A stretch of 64,000 nucleotides of DNA, taken from positions 16,910 to 80,909 of the forward strand of contig CALLJK010000016.1 in assembly GCA_938091745.1 (NCBI GenBank), written 5' to 3'. Both the position numbers and the translations under genes were made by a program. The stretch comes from Candidatus Bipolaricaulota bacterium (lineage in GTDB: Bacteria; Bipolaricaulota; Bipolaricaulia; RBG-16-55-9; DRXL01). Below are positions 44,371 through 51,752 of this stretch, one piece after another. Within the stretch, counting starts at the first letter, position 1; each line of letters opens with the position of its first letter. The notes beneath the pieces were generated by a model. It saw only the letters and a list, made by a program, of their open reading frames with translations, was not told the DNA's origin and did not search any database.

Positions 44371-45000
44371 TCACAAATCTAAGATTCCCTCACAGCCCTC
44401 CTCCCAGGCCTGCAGGATCGTCTGGGCGACTTGCTGAGGCGAGAGGGCGTTTGCAGGGATGCGGAAGGGAACCTTGTTCCAAAGAGGGGTCCTCACTGCT
44501 TGAGGCCGGACGACCGTGAGTGGGCGACGTGTCTCTTTCCGGATGACCTCGGCCAGTGCTTCCAGGCCGGCTTTGGCTGCGGCATACGCGCCCAGACCTG
44601 GGAGGCGCAGCCGTTCATGCTGAGCACCCAGCAGAAATAGATGGGCTCTTGGGGACAGATATGGCATAGCTGCTTGTGTGGCCAAGTAGACCCCAGTCAG
44701 GTTAGCGTCCAGAATCCGTCGCCAATCCTCTAGGCTCATCTCAGCGACCTTCGTCGAGAGAATGTCGCCGACAGCGTAGAGAAACACATCGAAAGGAGCA
44801 GCTTCTTCGGCAGCCCGCTCTACTGCTGCAGCAACTTCCTCCGGCTTAGTTACATCGCTCGTGACGACATGGGGAGTCACCGCCTCTAGCCCCTGCCAAC
44901 TACGAGCCACGGCTACAACAGTATGGCCCTTTGTCACGAAGATTTCTGCTAATGCACGGCCGATGCCGCCGGCAGCACCCCAGATGAGCACATTGGCCAT
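44371..45000 (-). CDS. Short-chain dehydrogenase/reductase
   Basis: This compact 209-residue SDR has the cofactor loop IWGAAGGIGRALAE, a VTSDVT acidic contact, NLTGVY and the catalytic YAAAKAG. The usual catalytic Ser region is LLGAQHE, without an obvious serine at the expected place. Function is unknown. Its position 30 bases upstream of the DUF523-DUF1722, uvsE and photolyase genes suggests co-regulation with UV repair. Confidence 0.85.
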   Translation of the reverse strand: MANVLIWGAAGGIGRALAEIFVTKGHTVVAVARSWQGLEAVTPHVVTSDVTKPEEVAAAVERAAEEAAPFDVFLYAVGDILSTKVAEMSLEDWRRILDANLTGVYLATQAAMPYLSPRAHLFLLGAQHERLRLPGLGAYAAAKAGLEALAEVIRKETRRPLTVVRPQAVRTPLWNKVPFRIPANALSPQQVAQTILQAWEEGCEGILDL

Positions 45001-45022
45001 AAACTAAACCTCCTGATAAAGC

Positions 45023-45304
45023 TCAGCTACCACGAACTTCTTTTTTCGTCTTCTTAAAGAACTCTTGCACTTTCTCTTTTGGGACGTCGAGCCGCTGGGC
45101 AAGCTTTTCTATCTCTTCGGGAGAGACGTCCTCATCAAGCCATTGCTCTAATTTTGCTAAATCGACGCGCCAGCGGCCCTCGATCTTCTCCGCGGGCAGT
45201 TCTCCAGACTCCATCATCTCGTAGATTTTTTCTATGGGAATCCCCAGATACTGCGAGACCTGCCAGGGGCGCAGAAAGCCTCCGACGCTCTTGTCTGCGG
45301 GCAT
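45023..45304 (-). CDS. Excisionase-type helix-turn-helix protein
   Basis: This 93-residue protein has a MerR/excisionase-like HTH: FLRPWQVSQYLGIPIEKIYEMMESGELPAEKIEGRWRVD. A charged C-terminal helix follows, ending KEKVQEFFKKTKKE. GGAGGAG precedes the ATG. No integrase or phage gene is nearby, so a regulatory role is more likely than excision. It lies between hutU (10 bases) and the SDR-repair genes (22 bases) and may regulate them. Confidence 0.75.
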   Translation of the reverse strand: MPADKSVGGFLRPWQVSQYLGIPIEKIYEMMESGELPAEKIEGRWRVDLAKLEQWLDEDVSPEEIEKLAQRLDVPKEKVQEFFKKTKKEVRGS

Positions 45305-45314
45305 AAATCTCCTC

Positions 45315-46973
45315 CTACGGATTGAGTCGCGGCATCTTAATGCCCTTCTCCCGCGCGACTTTGATCGCTTCTTCGTAGCCCGCGTCGGCGTGGCGCACTA
45401 CCCCTAAACCCGGATCGGCTGTGAGCACGCGCTCCAATCTTCTATCGGCTTCTCGTGTGCCGTCACAGACGATCACCATCCCGGCGTGAATAGATTTCCC
45501 GATCCCCACCCCACCGCCGTGATGCACCGAGACCCACGTCGCCCCGCAAACGGCGTTCAACAGCGCATTCAGAATGGGCCAATCTGCTATCGCGTCTGAG
45601 CCGTCCTTCATCCCCTCGGTCTCACGATAGGGCGACGCGACTGAGCCAGCATCCAAGTGATCACGCCCGATGACGATTGGAGCTTTCAGCTCGCCCTTGC
45701 GCACTAATTCGTTAAAGTACAGCCCGGCCTTGGCGCGCTCTCCATACCCCAGCCAACAAATCCGTGCTGGCAGCCCCTGAAACTTCACGCGCTTTTGTGC
45801 CATCTTGATCCAACGGGTGAGCGCTTCGTCTTTGGGGAAAAGCTCTAAAATAGCTTGGTCGGTTCTGTAGATGTCTTGCGGGTCTCCAGAGAGGGCTGCC
45901 CAGCGGAACGGGCCTTTCCCCTCGCAGAACAACGGTCGAATATACGCTGGGACAAAGCCTGGAAACTGAAAGGGGTCTGGGTGTCCGCCCCGTTGGGCTT
46001 GCCCACGAAGATTATTCCCATAATCGAAGACAACAGCTCCGGCTTTTTGCATATCGATCATCGCTTGCACATGCCGCACCATCGAAGCAAACGACAGCTC
46101 GATATATTTCTCAGGGTTCTCGCGGCGTAGCTTCAGCGCTTCGTCATAGCTCATCCCGCCGGGGACGTAGCCGTTCAGCTCGTCGTGCGCGGCTGTTTGA
46201 TCAGTAACGACATCGGGGATGATATTTCTGCGCACAAGCTCCGGGTAGACATCGGCAGCATTGCCCAACAGCCCGATCGAGATCGCGCGCCCAGACTCTT
46301 TGTATTCTCTAACAAGATCGAGGGCTTCATCGAGGTCGTGCGTCCAGGTGTCAAGGTAATTTGTCTTCAAGCGTCGCTCGATCTTTTCGGGGTTGATCTC
46401 GACGATCAAGCCGACGCCCTCGTTCATCGTAATAGCTAAGGGCTGCGCGCCGCCCATCTCGCCCAAGCCTGCCGAGAGCACAAACTTGCCCTTGAGCGAG
46501 CCGCCAAAGTGCTTCTTCGCTACTGAAGCTAATGTCTCGTAGGTGCCCTGGAGAATCCCCTGAGTCCCGATATAGATCCAACTCCCAGCAGTCATTTGGC
46601 CATACATAATAAGCCCTTTGCGCTCGAGCTCTCTGAACTTCTCCCACGTCGCCCAGTGGGGCACTAAGAGCGAGTTTGCAATCAGCACGCGCGGGGCGTC
46701 GGGATGGGTCTTGAAGACCGCGACGGGCTTGCCAGACTGCACCAAGAGCGTCTCGTCGAGTTCGAGTTCTTTGAGAGTGTTGACAATTGCCCAGAAATCT
46801 TCCCACGATCGGGCAGCCTTGCCCGTTCCCCCATAGACGATCAAGTTCGCGGGGTCTCCGGCGACTTCGGGGTCAAGATTGTTCATAAGCATTCTCAACG
46901 GAGCTTCAGTCAGCCAGCTCTTGCACATCAGCTGTGTGCCGCGTGGGGCACGAATCTCAGTCGCAACGGTCAT
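45315..46973 (-). CDS. hutU: Urocanate hydratase
   Basis: HutU converts urocanate to imidazolonepropionate in histidine breakdown using tightly bound NAD+. The 552-residue length is normal. Clear segments are [46 protein letters not shown] and [16 protein letters not shown]. The terminal region has [19 protein letters not shown] and [13 protein letters not shown]. No hutH, hutI or hutG occurs in the window, so the pathway is either dispersed or incomplete. It heads a six-gene minus-strand run. Confidence 0.96.
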   Translation of the reverse strand: MTVATEIRAPRGTQLMCKSWLTEAPLRMLMNNLDPEVAGDPANLIVYGGTGKAARSWEDFWAIVNTLKELELDETLLVQSGKPVAVFKTHPDAPRVLIANSLLVPHWATWEKFRELERKGLIMYGQMTAGSWIYIGTQGILQGTYETLASVAKKHFGGSLKGKFVLSAGLGEMGGAQPLAITMNEGVGLIVEINPEKIERRLKTNYLDTWTHDLDEALDLVREYKESGRAISIGLLGNAADVYPELVRRNIIPDVVTDQTAAHDELNGYVPGGMSYDEALKLRRENPEKYIELSFASMVRHVQAMIDMQKAGAVVFDYGNNLRGQAQRGGHPDPFQFPGFVPAYIRPLFCEGKGPFRWAALSGDPQDIYRTDQAILELFPKDEALTRWIKMAQKRVKFQGLPARICWLGYGERAKAGLYFNELVRKGELKAPIVIGRDHLDAGSVASPYRETEGMKDGSDAIADWPILNALLNAVCGATWVSVHHGGGVGIGKSIHAGMVIVCDGTREADRRLERVLTADPGLGVVRHADAGYEEAIKVAREKGIKMPRLNP

Positions 46974-46993
46974 AAGATCCTCCTTGCAAAAGC

Positions 46994-47023
46994 ATTATAA
47001 GCTAAGGGGAATCATCTTGGCAA
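46994..47023 (-). promoter_or_regulatory. hutU promoter
   Basis: On the minus strand TTGCCA (47018-47023) lies 18 bases from a perfect TATAAT (46994-46999), followed by GGAGG and the ATG at 46973. It probably drives the hutU-HTH-SDR-repair run. Confidence 0.7.
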
Positions 47024-47030
47024 GAGGGGC

Positions 47031-47122
47031 TTTGAATCACGGAAAGCACTGAAAAAGCCACGGAAGGCACGGAAAAGATCTTCTGTGTAATCCGTGCCCC
47101 TCCGCGCCTTCCGTGATTCAAA
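47031..47122. repeat. Palindromic intergenic repeat with 14-base perfect ends
   Basis: TTTGAATCACGGAA (47031-47044) and TTCCGTGATTCAAA (47109-47122) are perfect inverted arms. Inside lie CACGGAAGGCACGGAAAAG and ATCCGTGCCC, which pair further, so the whole 92 bases fold into a long imperfect hairpin. It resembles dispersed CACGGAA-type palindromes or a MITE. No transposase is present. Confidence 0.65.
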
Positions 47123-47152
47123 TAGACATCCCTTCCCCGTTTGTGCTAGAAT
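47123..47152 (+). promoter_or_regulatory. Promoter of the PKD-protein gene
   Basis: TAGACA (47123-47128) lies 18 bases from TAGAAT (47147-47152), just after the palindromic repeat. AAGGGGGAG precedes the ATG at 47188. Confidence 0.55.
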
Positions 47153-47187
47153 AAGCCATCAAGCGATCATCACGTAAAGGGGGAGTC

Positions 47188-47901
47188 ATGAAGTCCGCGA
47201 AGATCGTGTTCGTGCTTGTTCTCTTAACAGCTCTTGCTCCAGTGGCCACGCGCGCGCAAGCGCCCACCGTACAACTCAGTCTCGAACTCTTTGGCCCGTG
47301 GGCCTTGTGTGCTCCAGAGCTTGACGATGCCCTCGCGTGCACGATGCGCCTGGGCCAGACGCTCCAAGTCTGGGTGCAAGCCCATAGTATCCCTTCATGG
47401 GTGCCTGTCAGGCTGATCGCAAACTGGCTTCCAGACAACGCCTCGTTCGAGTCGGTCTGGCGTCAAGGCGAAGCCGTCCAAGTCTTCACCTTCACGCCTA
47501 CGGAAGCGCACGTCACCAAGCCCGAAGAGCCGTTAATAGTGCGCTTCATCGCGCGCACCGACTACGACAGCATCTCCAGAGAGCTCAGAATCTATGTGCG
47601 GGCCAACCAGCCCCCACAAGCCGTCACTAACCCCGATCAGACCGTCGCGCCGTATCAGCTTGTCTTACTGAGTGCGTTCGACAGCTCTGATCCTGACGGT
47701 GATGTCTTGTACTATCGTTGGGATCAGATCTCTGGTCCCCCAGTATTGCTCTTTGGCGCGGAGACGCTTTATGCGATCTTCTTAGCGCCATCAGAGCCGG
47801 CGACGCTTGTCTTTCGCTTGACCGTGAGCGATGGAGCGTTTAGCGTCTCCAAGGACGTTACCGTGACTGTAACGCCTGACTGTCCTTGCCGGGACCCCTA
47901 G
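47188..47901 (+). CDS. Secreted protein with PKD/Ig-like domain
   Basis: This 237-residue protein has a signal peptide (residues 1-23, ending ATRAQA) and a first beta domain of about 120 residues. A second domain of PKD type follows from about residue 140: TVAPYQLVLLSAFDSSDPDGDVLYYRWDQISGP, ending LTVSDGAFSVSKDVTVTVTP. It has four cysteines. No catalytic motif is visible. It is one of several PKD-bearing exported proteins in the window and probably acts in adhesion or as an envelope scaffold. Confidence 0.75.
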   Translation: MKSAKIVFVLVLLTALAPVATRAQAPTVQLSLELFGPWALCAPELDDALACTMRLGQTLQVWVQAHSIPSWVPVRLIANWLPDNASFESVWRQGEAVQVFTFTPTEAHVTKPEEPLIVRFIARTDYDSISRELRIYVRANQPPQAVTNPDQTVAPYQLVLLSAFDSSDPDGDVLYYRWDQISGPPVLLFGAETLYAIFLAPSEPATLVFRLTVSDGAFSVSKDVTVTVTPDCPCRDP

Positions 47902-47918
47902 AATGAGTCGGTGAGGTA

Positions 47919-48689
47919 TTGAAGCAGTTTCGGCTCATCTATCCCTCAGTTTTGGTGTTTGTTGGGTTGCTGGCCGCATGGGAATTCTCCGTGCGCCTGG
48001 CAAGTGTGCCGCCATTTATTCTTCCTAGCCCAAGCCAGATCGCTTTACGGTTTGTCTCAGATTTTGGGTTGCTCGCTGAGCACTTTCTCGTCACGCTGGG
48101 CGAGATTGCGTTAGGGTTTGTGATCGCGCTGGTGAGCGCGTTCGCGGTGGCGCTCGCGATCTTTTATAGTAAGACAATCGAGCGCGTCTTCTATCCCATT
48201 ATTATCTTCTTGCAAAACATGCCGCTCTTTGCCATTGCCCCGTTATTAAAACTTTGGCTGGGCTTTACGATCTGGCCTAAAGTCACGGTCGCGGCGATCA
48301 TCGCGTTCTTCCCCATCGTCGTTAATACCGTAGATGGGCTTCGCGCGACCGACCCCGATCTGATAGATCTTCTCAGAATTTTCGGGGCGTCGCGGCGGCA
48401 GATACTCCAAAAAGTTCAGTTGCCCTCGGCGTTGCCGTTTCTCTTTTCAGGAGCGCGGGTGGGGATCACGCTCAGCGTCGTCGGTGCAGTCATCGGCGAG
48501 TGGGTCGGAGCGCAAGCGGGCTTAGGCTACGTGATGTTGCGCGCCAACGCGACGCTCAAGACTGACTTAGTTTTTGCAGCGATCTTCGCTTTAGCGCTCT
48601 TGGGCGTTCTGCTCTTTGGGCTCTTAACACTCTTCGAGCGCTGGGCGCTGCCGTGGCGCAGGCTCCATCATGCTAATCATGAGCTGTGA
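47919..48689 (+). CDS. ABC transporter permease (nitrate/sulfonate/taurine type), orphan
   Basis: This 256-residue protein with about six membrane helices has the EAA-loop GLRATDPDLIDLLRIFGASRRQILQKVQLPSALPFLFSGARVG, typical of SsuC/TauC/ThiX permeases. The start is a TTG at 47919 behind GGTGAGG. Neither the ATPase nor the substrate-binding protein is adjacent, so it must work with partners elsewhere or be a relic. The substrate is not predictable. Its last 17 bases overlap the degraded toxin gene on the opposite strand. Confidence 0.88.
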   Translation: MKQFRLIYPSVLVFVGLLAAWEFSVRLASVPPFILPSPSQIALRFVSDFGLLAEHFLVTLGEIALGFVIALVSAFAVALAIFYSKTIERVFYPIIIFLQNMPLFAIAPLLKLWLGFTIWPKVTVAAIIAFFPIVVNTVDGLRATDPDLIDLLRIFGASRRQILQKVQLPSALPFLFSGARVGITLSVVGAVIGEWVGAQAGLGYVMLRANATLKTDLVFAAIFALALLGVLLFGLLTLFERWALPWRRLHHANHEL

Positions 48690-48911
48690 TTTCATGCAAA
48701 ATAGCCAAGTCTTGCTTCACGGTGAAATAAAACCGATAGTGCTTAAATCCCTCTAGCGCGATCGTAGAGTTTAAGATCAAGTGACGGGTGAGCTGTGTCT
48801 CTCAATAGAAGTCCTAGCTGCTTTCCAAAAGCTTTTTGTTATAGCCGGAGGCATAGCAGCGAAATTGCGCACAAAGTGGAGCGTCATTTCAACGCGACGG
48901 ATAACCAGCAT
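48673..48911 (-). pseudogene. RelE/ParE-like toxin gene broken by two frameshifts
   Basis: The gene begins 12 bases after the antitoxin stop. Frame one reads MLVIRRVEMTLHFVRNFA...PPAITKSFWKAAR. A second frame continues AHPSLDLKLYDRA. A third frame ends LEGFKHYRFYFTVKQDLAILHEITAHD and then TAG. Joined, these give a full-length toxin of about 79 residues with the family order (N-terminal RRVEMT, H-P-S-L-x-x-K-L, R-F-Y-F, I-L-H-x-I-x-x-H-D). The span of 239 bases is not a multiple of three. Single-base indels have killed the reading frame. Confidence 0.7.
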
Positions 48912-48923
48912 GAAGGCATAATT

Positions 48924-49196
48924 TCAAAGTGTAATACCCTGCAGCTTCTTGTTCAGCTCTCGCTCTGGCACATCAAGGAGCCAGCGCACTCTCTTTGGAT
49001 CATAGCGCTTGCCTAATTTGGCAGCTTGACGGAGAGCTTTCTCCATAAGCACAAGAAGGTCTTGAGCGGCGTATAAAAACTCCATAGCGTCATGAGCGGT
49101 CTCAAAAGGACCGAAGACCCGGCCAGCCCGCTGCTCGGCTAGGGATTCTTCCAGACCTTCCTTTAGCGCCCTTGCTTTCGTTGTATATTTCGCCAT
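48924..49196 (-). CDS. Antitoxin of a RelBE/ParDE-like module
   Basis: ATG 49196 (MAKYTTKARALKEGLEESLAE) is preferred over the track's 49235. The 90-residue protein carries EQRAGRVFGPFETAHDAMEFLYA, the stretch typical of small antitoxins that follow a DNA-binding N-terminus. A basic C-terminus ends it. It is the first gene of a two-gene module whose toxin is degraded. A strong promoter with an inverted repeat lies upstream, so the antitoxin may still autoregulate. Confidence 0.65.
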   Translation of the reverse strand: MAKYTTKARALKEGLEESLAEQRAGRVFGPFETAHDAMEFLYAAQDLLVLMEKALRQAAKLGKRYDPKRVRWLLDVPERELNKKLQGITL

Positions 49197-49206
49197 GGCG
49201 AAGAAG

Positions 49207-49253
49207 AGTATAGCTAAGCAGAACTCTATCGTCAAGGTAGTATAAAGAGTTCT
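49207..49253 (-). promoter_or_regulatory. Promoter and operator of the antitoxin gene
   Basis: On the minus strand TTGACG (49230-49235) lies 17 bases from TATACT (49207-49212), 10 bases before the ATG. Two perfect 8-base arms, AGAACTCT and AGAGTTCT (49246-49253 and 49220-49227), flank the -35 with an 18-base spacer. Such a dyad is what an autorepressing antitoxin would bind. Confidence 0.65.
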
Positions 49254-49298
49254 CGGAGTGCCACTGAGATCGCAAGCTTCTATGATGCCTCCTTAGAG

Positions 49299-51011
49299 TT
49301 ACAATAGCTCGCTGCGCAACAGCTCCGCTGCTTGCTGAACAGTCTCTTCCCCGAAATCGAATCTCAGCCCTGCAGCCTCAAACAGCTCCGGCAGCGGGCG
49401 CGAGCCTCCCAGCGCCAACGCGCGCTTGTACGCTGTGAGAGCTTCGCGATGGTCTCTCTTCGAGAGCGCATAAAGCTGCAACGCTCCCAGCTGCGCGATC
49501 CCATACTCAATATAATAGAACGGGTGCAGATAGAGATGGAGCTGGCGCTGCCAGAAGTTTCGCTGCGCCTCTTCGTAGCCGGCCCAGCTCTCGATCCCGC
49601 CAAAGCGCCGTCGCAATTCTAGCCAATACGCTTCGCGCTCAGCGACTGTGTGATTGGGGTTCGTGTAGACCCAATGCTGGAACGCGTCAATCGTCGCGAC
49701 CCACGGCAGTAGATTTACAATCCCTTCTAAGTGCTCGCGCGCAGATCGCTCAGCTTGATCAGAAGAGTAGAAGACCGTCAGATACGGCTTAGACAGAAGT
49801 TCCATGCCCATCGAGGCGACTTCGGAGAACTCCGTGGGCGCATGACGATAGCTTAGTAAAGATTCTGTGCGCGTGGCCATCGTATGAAACGCGTGGCCCG
49901 ACTCGTGCAACATTGTTCGTAAATCTGCGTTGCGCCCCACAGCGTTCATGAAGATAAACGGTAAGCGACGTTCCGTGAGCGTCGCTTGGTAACCTCCCGG
50001 CGCTTTGCCCTTGCGGCTCTCAAGATCGAAGAGATTGAGCTGGGCCATGGTGCGAAACTGCGTCCCAAGTTCAGGGTCGAGTCTGTTAAAAATCTCTTGG
50101 CAGCCGGAGATCAGCTCTTGCGCAGTTTGGAATGGGCGCAGCGGCGGCCGTCCCTGCGGGTCAACGGCTAAATCCCACGGGCGCAGCTCCGCAAGCCCCA
50201 GCTCGCGCTGGCGCCTTCTCTGCAGCTCGCGCATCAGCGGGACTATGTGCTTTTCGACGGCTTCGTGATAGCGAAAACAATCTTGAGGAGTGTAATCAAA
50301 ACGCTCAAACGCCTTGAAGACATAGTCGCGGTAGTTCGCAAAGCCCGCGTTGCGCGCGATCTTCTGGCGCAATTCGATCAGCTGATCATAAAGTTCATTG
50401 AGCTGCTCGCGGTCTTGAAGACGGCGCTCTTCGACCTTCTCCCAAGCGCTTTGCCGAAGCGTTCTGTCAGGCTCTTCTAAGTATCTGGCCATCTGCTGCA
50501 GCGTCTGCTCTCTTCCGTCAAAGTGCACCGTCTGCGCCCCAGAGATGACTTGGTATTTTTGCGCGAGCTTGATCGTTTCGGTCATCAACGGGATATTCTC
50601 TTCGCGGAAGATCTCGACTTGGGTGACCGTGCTGCGGTCGTAGACGAAATAGCGTTTTCGCGGTAAGCTCGTGCGCGCTTGGCTCTGCACGTACTTGACG
50701 TTGAGCCGATGGCCGTATTCTCTGAGCTTCGGCTGAATGTTCTCGACAAAGTGAAAGAACGCTTTGCGGTACTCTTCGTTTTCGGTGTCACAGGTCATGC
50801 GGATTCGTCTGATGGCACCTTCTTCGAAGACTGCTGCGCCCAGCTCTGAGCTGTCAAGCAACCATTGCTCAAGCTCTTGCGCACTCTTGATCGGGCGACG
50901 CTCTAGTTCGTCCAGCAATGGTTTGATCTGATCCCAATTGCCAAGATCAATATTGGCGGGCACAAATCTGCGCGGAAACTCCTGAGGTAGCTTCTCCAAT
51001 AGTAAGGGCAT
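49299..51011 (-). CDS. M3-family oligoendopeptidase (PepF-like)
   Basis: ATG 51011 (MPLLLEKLPQEF) follows AAAGGAG at ideal spacing and replaces the track's 51062; 570 residues. The zinc motif LHESGHAFHTMA provides the HExxH, and SEVASMGMELLSKPYL supplies the third ligand glutamate downstream. The helical bowl characteristic of thimet/oligoendopeptidases accounts for the rest. It would degrade oligopeptides in the cytoplasm, possibly products of the proteasome and HslUV. No neighbour is clearly linked. Confidence 0.92.
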   Translation of the reverse strand: MPLLLEKLPQEFPRRFVPANIDLGNWDQIKPLLDELERRPIKSAQELEQWLLDSSELGAAVFEEGAIRRIRMTCDTENEEYRKAFFHFVENIQPKLREYGHRLNVKYVQSQARTSLPRKRYFVYDRSTVTQVEIFREENIPLMTETIKLAQKYQVISGAQTVHFDGREQTLQQMARYLEEPDRTLRQSAWEKVEERRLQDREQLNELYDQLIELRQKIARNAGFANYRDYVFKAFERFDYTPQDCFRYHEAVEKHIVPLMRELQRRRQRELGLAELRPWDLAVDPQGRPPLRPFQTAQELISGCQEIFNRLDPELGTQFRTMAQLNLFDLESRKGKAPGGYQATLTERRLPFIFMNAVGRNADLRTMLHESGHAFHTMATRTESLLSYRHAPTEFSEVASMGMELLSKPYLTVFYSSDQAERSAREHLEGIVNLLPWVATIDAFQHWVYTNPNHTVAEREAYWLELRRRFGGIESWAGYEEAQRNFWQRQLHLYLHPFYYIEYGIAQLGALQLYALSKRDHREALTAYKRALALGGSRPLPELFEAAGLRFDFGEETVQQAAELLRSELL

Positions 51012-51104
51012 AAGGACTCCTTTCTGGATCAGCATTGTAGCGGGAGTGGCACAGTCTAGCAAGGGTGTTGTAAACTAAGCTCTCTCATCTGAGCAAGGGA
51101 GGCA

Positions 51105-51752
51105 ATGGTGACGATCAAAGCTGTAATCTTTGATATGGACGGGACGCTGGTGCAGTACGACGGGCCGTTTCAGAGCAGTTGGGACGCCATTGGATATGCC
51201 GCGGGCCTGAAAGCCGAGTGGGATCGCCTGATGGAGCACTATTTCCCCAAAAAAGAACTCTACTGGGAGTGGATGGATGCCAACGCACAGCTTCTGAAGG
51301 GCATCTCCGCTGAGAAGGTTCTTACAAAAATCTTGCCGCCGCCGTACACCCCCGGCGTGCGCGAGACCATTCAGAAGCTCAAACAGAAATACAGACTGGG
51401 GATTCTCACGAGCGGGCTTGATTTCATCGCCAAGTACATCTGCCAAGATTTGGGCATGGATTTCTATCTTGCCAACGGGCTAAAGGTGCACAACGGTGTC
51501 TTTATCGGCGAGTGCGAGAAGCGCGTCTATCTATGGACGAAAGATCAGCACTTGCGCGAGCTGTGTCAGCGTGAGGGCTTAGAACCAAAAGAAGTCTGCT
51601 TTGTCGGGGATCATCTCAACGACATCCCCGTGATGAAATCTGTCGGACTGGCGATCGCGTTTGCGCCCAAGAACTCAGAGCTTATCACTGTCGCGCACGC
51701 GCACACGGACGATTTTCGCGAGATTCCAATGTTGATCGAGAAGTATGTGTGA
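51105..51752 (+). CDS. HAD-superfamily phosphatase
   Basis: This 215-residue protein has motif I FDMDGTLVQYDG (nucleophile D10, acid D12), motif II LTSGLD, and motif IV FVGDHLNDIPVMKSVGLAIAF. A helical C1 cap lies between motifs I and II. It resembles phosphoglycolate or soluble metabolite phosphatases. GGGAGG precedes the ATG. The stop abuts that of the convergent ARC gene with no spare base. Confidence 0.9.
   Translation: MVTIKAVIFDMDGTLVQYDGPFQSSWDAIGYAAGLKAEWDRLMEHYFPKKELYWEWMDANAQLLKGISAEKVLTKILPPPYTPGVRETIQKLKQKYRLGILTSGLDFIAKYICQDLGMDFYLANGLKVHNGVFIGECEKRVYLWTKDQHLRELCQREGLEPKEVCFVGDHLNDIPVMKSVGLAIAFAPKNSELITVAHAHTDDFREIPMLIEKYV

Noticed and set aside
45023-45304. Excisionase as a sign of a prophage or integrative element
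   Set aside because: No integrase, att-like repeat or phage gene is nearby; the HTH is more likely a regulator.
48795-49016. Plus-strand 73-codon ORF
   Set aside because: It runs antisense to the antitoxin and broken toxin, which have clear family motifs.
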